Source: Azoamicus sp964498335 (GTDB lineage Bacteria; Pseudomonadota; Gammaproteobacteria; UBA6186; Azoamicaceae). Taken from it: 64,000 bases of DNA. Under the pieces are notes generated by a model. That model did not search any database. It saw only the letters and a program-made list of their open reading frames with translations, and had not been told where the DNA came from. The DNA lies in assembly GCA_964498335.1 (NCBI GenBank), contig CAZCGL010000001.1, forward strand, positions 223,953 through 287,952, written 5' to 3'. How positions within the stretch are numbered: position 1 is the stretch's first letter; each line of letters begins with the position of its first letter. The position numbers were made by a program, and so were the translations under genes. Below, piece by piece: positions 59,263 through 64,000 of the stretch.

Positions 59263-61251
59263 ATGAAAATAAATATAGATACTTTTTATTGTTTATTAGG
59301 AAAAAAAGTTGTTATATCTAGTTTAATAGAAAAATTAAATATATTAGGTTTTGAGTCCAATATAATTGACAATTATTTAGATATAAATATACCATATAAT
59401 AGAAAGAATTGTAATAATTTAGCTGGAATATTAAACTATATAAGTAATTTCGATAAAGAATATTCTATTAATTTTTTAAATAGTAAAACACATGTAACTA
59501 AAAATTATAATAAAATAAAAATAATAATTGATGATTTTAATTTTTGTTCAATATATTCATATGCAATAATAGATAATATTAATATTAAAAATAAAATACC
59601 ACTTTATGTAACTGAAACTTTAAAACTTAATAATATAAATGTGGTTAATAATTTAGTAGATATTATAAATTATATAACCCTTATAACTGGGCAGCCAATG
59701 CATTGTTATGATTTTGATACTTTATACAACGATATTCATATTTGTAAAACTTCAGGTGAAAAATATTTTTATTCTATAAATAATTCTAAAATAGGAATAA
59801 ATGAGGATATTTACGTTGTAAAATCAAAAAATAATATAATATCTATACCAGGTATAATAGGATCAACATATTCTAAAATTTCACAAAAAACTAAAACTAT
59901 TTTGTTAGAAAGCGCTTTTTTTAATAGTGATATTATAAATAGTATGAGTAAATCACTAAAAATTTTTACAGATTCTTCAATGCGTTTTTCAAATAAAATA
60001 GATTTTAACTTTACTTTAAAAGCCTTAGATTATTCTGCTGAATTTATAAAAAATATATTTAATTCTAAAAAAATATTTTATAATTTCAGCTTTAAAAAAA
60101 AATATTTGCCTAAACATAGAGAAATTAAATTAAACAAAAAAAAAATATTTAATTTATTAAACAATAATATAGAAAATGAAAAATTTTCATCATGTATTGA
60201 TAACATTTATTTAAAAAAAAAGTATATAAATGATTTTATAACATTTTATATTCCACATTATAGGGATGATTTAGAAATAAAGGAAAATGTTTTTTCAGAG
60301 ATAATTAAATTATATGGATACAATAATATTATTTCTAAAAAATTAAACAATATAAGTGTTAATAAAGTTAAAAATATTGACAGTAATATTATTATATCTA
60401 ATTTTTTAAAGACATTAGGTTTTAATGAAATAATATCTTATAGTTTTGTAGATCATGACATTGAAAAACATTTGTGTGATTCAGAAACTATTATATATAT
60501 TAAGAATCCAATAACAGAAAAAATGAATGTAATGCGTCAGACCTTGCTGCAAGGATTAATGAAAACTATAGTTTTTAATATAAATAGACAAAATACTAAT
60601 TTAAATTTATTTGAAATTGGAAATATTTATAATAAATGCAAAGATAAAAATTTTAAAATAGAAACTATATTGTCTATTGTAATAACAGATAAAATTGATA
60701 TAGATAAATACTTTTTTAAATTAAAAAGTATAATAAAAGAAATGTTAGTTTTTGTATTTAAAATAAACGATTTTGAAATTAGACAAAGTGATAATATATT
60801 TTTAAATAATAATATAAATTTAAGTATTTTTTATAAAAATAAAAAAATAGGAATTATAGGTTTAATTAAAAAAAATTTATTAAATATTTTTAATTTAAAA
60901 CAGGAAGTAGTTTTTTGTTCATTATTTATTGATCGCTTGAATATTAATAAATTATTTTTTTTTAGAGAAATTTCTAAATACCCATATATAATAAGGGATT
61001 TGTCTATATTATTGAATAACAATTTAATTTATGAAAAAATAATAAATTTCATAAATAATTTATCAGTTAAATATTTGATAACTGTATCTTTTTTAAACTT
61101 TTATTCAATTAATGAAAAAAACAAAAGCTTAACATTAAGATTTAAATTTGGAAGTAAGATAAAAACATTACTTGATGAAGAGATTTCTAGATCTATGAAT
61201 TTAATTATTGATAAATTAAAATTGGAATTTAATATACAAATAAAAGTTTAA
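59263..61251 (+). CDS. pheT: Phenylalanyl-tRNA synthetase beta subunit lacking the EMAP-type domain
   Basis: The beta subunit of 662 residues is about 130 shorter than E. coli PheT (795). After the first 30 residues (LIEKLNILGFESNII) the sequence passes directly to the DxxIPYNRKNC segment, so the EMAP/OB tRNA-binding insert of about 110 residues is gone. The B3/B4 editing region remains with GQPMHCYDFD and LLESAFF. The C-terminal anticodon-binding domain is present (SKYPYIIRDLSILL). Confidence 0.94.
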   Translation: MKINIDTFYCLLGKKVVISSLIEKLNILGFESNIIDNYLDINIPYNRKNCNNLAGILNYISNFDKEYSINFLNSKTHVTKNYNKIKIIIDDFNFCSIYSYAIIDNINIKNKIPLYVTETLKLNNINVVNNLVDIINYITLITGQPMHCYDFDTLYNDIHICKTSGEKYFYSINNSKIGINEDIYVVKSKNNIISIPGIIGSTYSKISQKTKTILLESAFFNSDIINSMSKSLKIFTDSSMRFSNKIDFNFTLKALDYSAEFIKNIFNSKKIFYNFSFKKKYLPKHREIKLNKKKIFNLLNNNIENEKFSSCIDNIYLKKKYINDFITFYIPHYRDDLEIKENVFSEIIKLYGYNNIISKKLNNISVNKVKNIDSNIIISNFLKTLGFNEIISYSFVDHDIEKHLCDSETIIYIKNPITEKMNVMRQTLLQGLMKTIVFNINRQNTNLNLFEIGNIYNKCKDKNFKIETILSIVITDKIDIDKYFFKLKSIIKEMLVFVFKINDFEIRQSDNIFLNNNINLSIFYKNKKIGIIGLIKKNLLNIFNLKQEVVFCSLFIDRLNINKLFFFREISKYPYIIRDLSILLNNNLIYEKIINFINNLSVKYLITVSFLNFYSINEKNKSLTLRFKFGSKIKTLLDEEISRSMNLIIDKLKLEFNIQIKV

Positions 61252-61265
61252 AAATTTTTTAAGTC

Positions 61266-61934
61266 ATGAGAATGAATATTATATGTGTAGAATTTTCTTA
61301 TAATTTTTGTTCTATAGCTTTAAAGAAAAATAATTTGATTTATTATAAAGAATATATAAATGTAACTCAAACTACCAAAATAATACTTCAATTATTTGAT
61401 TCAATTTTATTAGAAAACAATTTATCTTATAAAGAACTTGATTTGATAGTGTTTGGTGATTACTCAAGTAATCTTGTAAATTTAAAAGCTTTAGTTTTAA
61501 TTATTCAAGGTTTAGCTCTTTCTTTAAAAATTCCAATAGTAAAAATTAATTCTTTGTTTACTATATGTTCAGAAATATATTTTTTATATAAAAATGAATT
61601 TAGCGTAATAATTATTGAAAATAATAAGAATGAATTAGTTTATTATAAGTGTATTTTTATAAAAAAATACAAAAAATTTTATTTTGAAATTATAAATAAT
61701 ATAGATAATATTAACATTAATGAATTTGTATTTATTTTTAATTGTAATATTAAATTCATTAATTTTTTTAAAGCCAAATACAGATTTATTAAAGTTAAAG
61801 AAAATATTTTTCCTAAAGCTATATATCTTATTTTTTTATTTAATTATTTTTTTTTAAATAAAAAAGAATTAAATCATAATAATGTAAAATTAAATTATTT
61901 TAAAAATAATTTTTATAAAAAATATAATTATTAA
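61266..61934 (+). CDS. tsaB: tRNA threonylcarbamoyladenosine biosynthesis protein TsaB, degenerate
   Basis: TsaB is the partner of TsaD in making t6A37 of tRNAs reading ANN codons. The 222 residues keep the N-terminal ASKHA fold: IICVEFSYNFCSIALKKN matches ILAIDTSTxxCSVAL, and LVLIIQGLALSLKIPIVKINSL matches the GIAQGLA block. The C-terminal half is strongly drifted. ATG 61266 or 61272 could be the start. Confidence 0.8.
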   Translation: MRMNIICVEFSYNFCSIALKKNNLIYYKEYINVTQTTKIILQLFDSILLENNLSYKELDLIVFGDYSSNLVNLKALVLIIQGLALSLKIPIVKINSLFTICSEIYFLYKNEFSVIIIENNKNELVYYKCIFIKKYKKFYFEIINNIDNININEFVFIFNCNIKFINFFKAKYRFIKVKENIFPKAIYLIFLFNYFFLNKKELNHNNVKLNYFKNNFYKKYNY

Positions 61935-61983
61935 TAATTATTAATAATTTTTTATAATTTTAATAAATATAACTTAACAAACA

Positions 61984-63543
61984 ATGAAAAGAATATTAAT
62001 TAACACAAATGAACTAAATGAAACACGATTAGCTGTTTTAGAAAATAATTTTTTATCTAATTTAGAAATTGAAAATAAAAAATTATCTTCAAAAAAAGGA
62101 AACATATATAAAGGTTTTATAACTAAAATTGAACCAAGCTTAGATGCTGTTTTTGTAAATTATGGCGAGAATAAGGAAGGTTTTTTACCATTTAAAGAAA
62201 TAATAAAAGATTATGCTCAATTTAATAAAGTAAGTAAGAATTCTTTGATTAAAGGAAAAGAAATATTAGTTCAAATAGAAAAAGAAGAAAGAAAAAATAA
62301 AAGTGCAGCATTAACTACTTATATAAGTTTAGCTGGATTTTATTTGGTTTTAATGCCTAGTACGCCTAATTTAGAAGGTATATCAAGACATATAGATGGT
62401 GAGATGCGAAACAATTTGAAAGAAAAGCTTACAAGTATATATATACCGGATGACATGGGTATAATAGTAAGAACAGCTGGTATAAGTAGAAGCCTAGAAG
62501 AATTAAAATGGGAATTAAATGTTTTATTGTCTCAGTATAATTTAATTAAAAATTCTAGTAAAAATTTAAAAGCACCGATTTTAATTCATGAAGAAAGTGA
62601 TTTAATAGTTAGATCAGTTCGCGATTATTTAAGATCAGATATAAAAGAAATTATAGTTGATAATATAAAAACCTTTAATTATTTATATAAATATTTGGTT
62701 AATATAAATTCAGATTTTGTAAGTAAATTAAAACTGTATTGTGAAAGCATTCCATTATTTAGTAAATATAAAGTAGAGCAACAGATAGAATTAGCTTTTA
62801 AAAGAGAAATTTTTTTGCCATCAGGTGGATCTATTATAATAGATCATACGGAAGCTTTAGTTTCTATAGATGTAAATTCATCAAAATCTAATAGATGTTT
62901 AGATATAAAAGAAACTGCTTTACAAACTAATTTAGAAGCGATAAGTGAAATAGCTAGACAAATGCGTTTAAGGGATTTAGGCGGTCTTATTGTTGTGGAT
63001 TTAATAGATATGCCAGATAATAATAATCAGAAAATAATAGAAAAAAAAATAAAAGATTTAATTTTGTTTGATAGAGCAAAAATTCAAATAGGAAGGATAT
63101 CTAAATTTGGTTTGTTAGAAATGTCTAGACAAAGAATAAAAAAGTCATTATCGGAGTTAAATCAAGAAATGTGCGATAAATGTAATGGTGAAGGGAAGAT
63201 TTATAATATAGAAAATCTTAGCAATAAAATTTTACGAGCATTAGAAGAGGAATCATATAATACTAGTCAAATAAATTTAGAAGTTAATTCTAAACTTATG
63301 ATTTACTTATTAAATTTAAAAAAGTTAGCGTTGCTAAAAATAGAAAGAATACAAGACATTAAGATAATGATAATATCAAACGATCAGCTTATGTTATCTG
63401 ATTATAAAATATATAAATTAAGTTATATAAACAAAAACAGATATACAAACACACCAAAAGGAAAGAGATATATGATACCTAAAAATAGAAATGAATTTCA
63501 TGTATCAAAAGTTATAAAGACTATAATAAGACCTATTAAGTAA
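61984..63543 (+). CDS. rne: Ribonuclease E, catalytic domain only
   Basis: RNase E starts mRNA decay and processes 5S rRNA and tRNA precursors. The 519 residues correspond to the N-terminal catalytic half of E. coli RNase E. They begin MKRILINTNELNETRLAVL and include an S1 domain (NIYKGFITKIEPSLDAVFVNYG), metal ligands in VSIDVNSS and IVVDLIDM, and the Zn-link CDKCNGEG. The start MKRxLIN favours RNase E over RNase G. The C-terminal degradosome scaffold is absent. It converges with 5S rRNA, two bases away. Confidence 0.93.
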   Translation: MKRILINTNELNETRLAVLENNFLSNLEIENKKLSSKKGNIYKGFITKIEPSLDAVFVNYGENKEGFLPFKEIIKDYAQFNKVSKNSLIKGKEILVQIEKEERKNKSAALTTYISLAGFYLVLMPSTPNLEGISRHIDGEMRNNLKEKLTSIYIPDDMGIIVRTAGISRSLEELKWELNVLLSQYNLIKNSSKNLKAPILIHEESDLIVRSVRDYLRSDIKEIIVDNIKTFNYLYKYLVNINSDFVSKLKLYCESIPLFSKYKVEQQIELAFKREIFLPSGGSIIIDHTEALVSIDVNSSKSNRCLDIKETALQTNLEAISEIARQMRLRDLGGLIVVDLIDMPDNNNQKIIEKKIKDLILFDRAKIQIGRISKFGLLEMSRQRIKKSLSELNQEMCDKCNGEGKIYNIENLSNKILRALEEESYNTSQINLEVNSKLMIYLLNLKKLALLKIERIQDIKIMIISNDQLMLSDYKIYKLSYINKNRYTNTPKGKRYMIPKNRNEFHVSKVIKTIIRPIK

Positions 63544-63544
63544 A

Positions 63545-63656
63545 TGTCTGGCAGCGACCTACTTTCACGCTTACGCACTATCATCGGCGCAGCATAGTTT
63601 AACTTCCGAGTTCGGAATGGTATCGGGTTGGGCCTATGCGCTATAGCCACCAAACA
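63545..63656 (-). rRNA. rrf: 5S ribosomal RNA
   Basis: On the minus strand the ends TGTTTGGTGGC and GCTGCCAGACA form helix I. CCAACCCGATACCATTCCGAAC and GAAGTTAAAC, split over about 30 bases, are the conserved 5S core, followed by GAAAGTAGGTCGCTGCC. Length is about 112 bases. Exact ends are estimated from helix I. Confidence 0.93.
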
Positions 63657-63663
63657 ATATGTA

Positions 63664-64000
63664 TGGTCAAAACTCACGGTCAATTAGTACAGGTTTGCTC
63701 AACATCTTACAATGCTTACACATCCTGCCTATCAAAGTCGTAATCTTCAACAGACCTTTAGAAGGATTAAATCCTTAGGGAAAACTTATCTTGAGGTTGG
63801 CTTCCCGCTTATATGCTTTCAGCAGTTATCCTATCCGTACATAGCTACCCGGCAATGCAATTGGCATCACAACCGGAACACCATAGGTACGTCCACTCTG
63901 GTCCTGTCGTACTAAGAGTAGATCCTCTCAATTTTCCAACGCCCACGGCAGATAGGGACCGAACTGTCTCACGACGTTCTAAACCCAGCTCGCGTACCAC
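63664..64000 (-). rRNA. rrl: 23S ribosomal RNA, 3' part
   Basis: The minus strand reads TAGTACGAGAGGACC-like sequence (here TAGTACGACAGGACCAGAG) at about 63916-63897, TAAGCGGGAAGCC, and ends GGTACTAA-like (CTGTACTAATTGACCGTGAG) near 63690-63670, all from domain VI of 23S rRNA. The 5' part is outside the window. The mature 3' end is estimated; the gap to 5S is only about seven bases. Confidence 0.95.

Noticed and set aside
63712..63915. Open reading frame of 67 codons at the right end
   Set aside because: It lies wholly within the 23S rRNA sequence on the opposite strand.

Overview
The window is AT-rich, densely packed and almost entirely housekeeping. It reads as a piece of a strongly reduced genome of an obligate intracellular bacterium. 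The affiliation is gammaproteobacterial by gene order: rplM-rpsI-petA-petB-petC-sspA, ibaG-mlaBCDEF, thrS-infC-rpmI-rplT-pheS-pheT, leuS-holA-rsfS and rpsO-pnp all keep the arrangement known from that class. An ATP/ADP translocase of the Rickettsia/Chlamydia type (tlc, 18562-20133) together with a complete cytochrome bc1 complex resembles the respiring ciliate endosymbionts described as Candidatus Azoamicus. That affiliation is inference; the sequence directly shows only the gene combination. The genetic code is standard, with TGA used as stop.

Layout. 1-8902 (+) is the S10-spc ribosomal protein run from rpsJ (partial) to rplO. The run is then interrupted. 8883-13250 (-) holds tmRNA, sspA, petCBA, rpsI and rplM. 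13381-20133 holds infA, two tRNAs, ftsY, rsmD, cca, cysS, tatC and tlc. The interrupted run resumes at 20303-24564 with secY, rpmJ, rpsM, rpsK, rpsD, rpoA and rplQ, followed by tadA. 24958-31404 holds nfuA, two aromatic/neutral amino-acid permease-like genes, eight tRNAs, gltX and miaB. 31469-36326 holds rpsA and, convergently, ibaG plus the mla phospholipid transport operon. 36369-38410 holds four tRNAs, folD and yebC. 38408-47669 (-) is a proteostasis and RNA-turnover block: dnaJ-dnaK-grpE with a sigma-32-like promoter, clpX-clpP-tig, two tRNAs, pnp and rpsO. 47792-63543 holds an EamA transporter, holB-rsfS-holA-leuS, mnmA, tilS, thrS-infC-rpmI-rplT-pheS-pheT, tsaB and rne. It ends with 5S rRNA and the 3' end of 23S rRNA on the minus strand.

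How it fits together. The genes supply ribosomes, tRNAs and their modification or charging (tadA, miaB, mnmA, tilS, tsaB, cca, five synthetases), protein export and quality control (secY, ftsY, tatC, tig, dnaKJ-grpE, clpXP, tmRNA), RNA decay (truncated rne, pnp), replication-clamp loading (holA, holB) and respiration plus nucleotide exchange (petABC, tlc). The Rieske protein carries a twin-arginine signal and so needs TatC. The sixteen tRNA genes lack an encoded CCA, so Cca is needed.

The most unusual signals are: protein genes whose stop codons lie inside the following tRNA (gltX/tRNA-Ala, miaB/tRNA-Phe, ftsY/tRNA-Ser) or antisense inside tmRNA (rplO); loss of the LeuRS editing motifs; loss of the PheT EMAP-type domain; an E-x-D in place of the catalytic D-x-D of Cca; several tRNAs with G1-U72; and a 23S-5S spacer of only a few bases. 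I saw no insertion sequence, prophage or CRISPR array. No intergenic stretch longer than 300 bases is free of genes; the long gaps between ORFs are filled by tmRNA or tRNA clusters.
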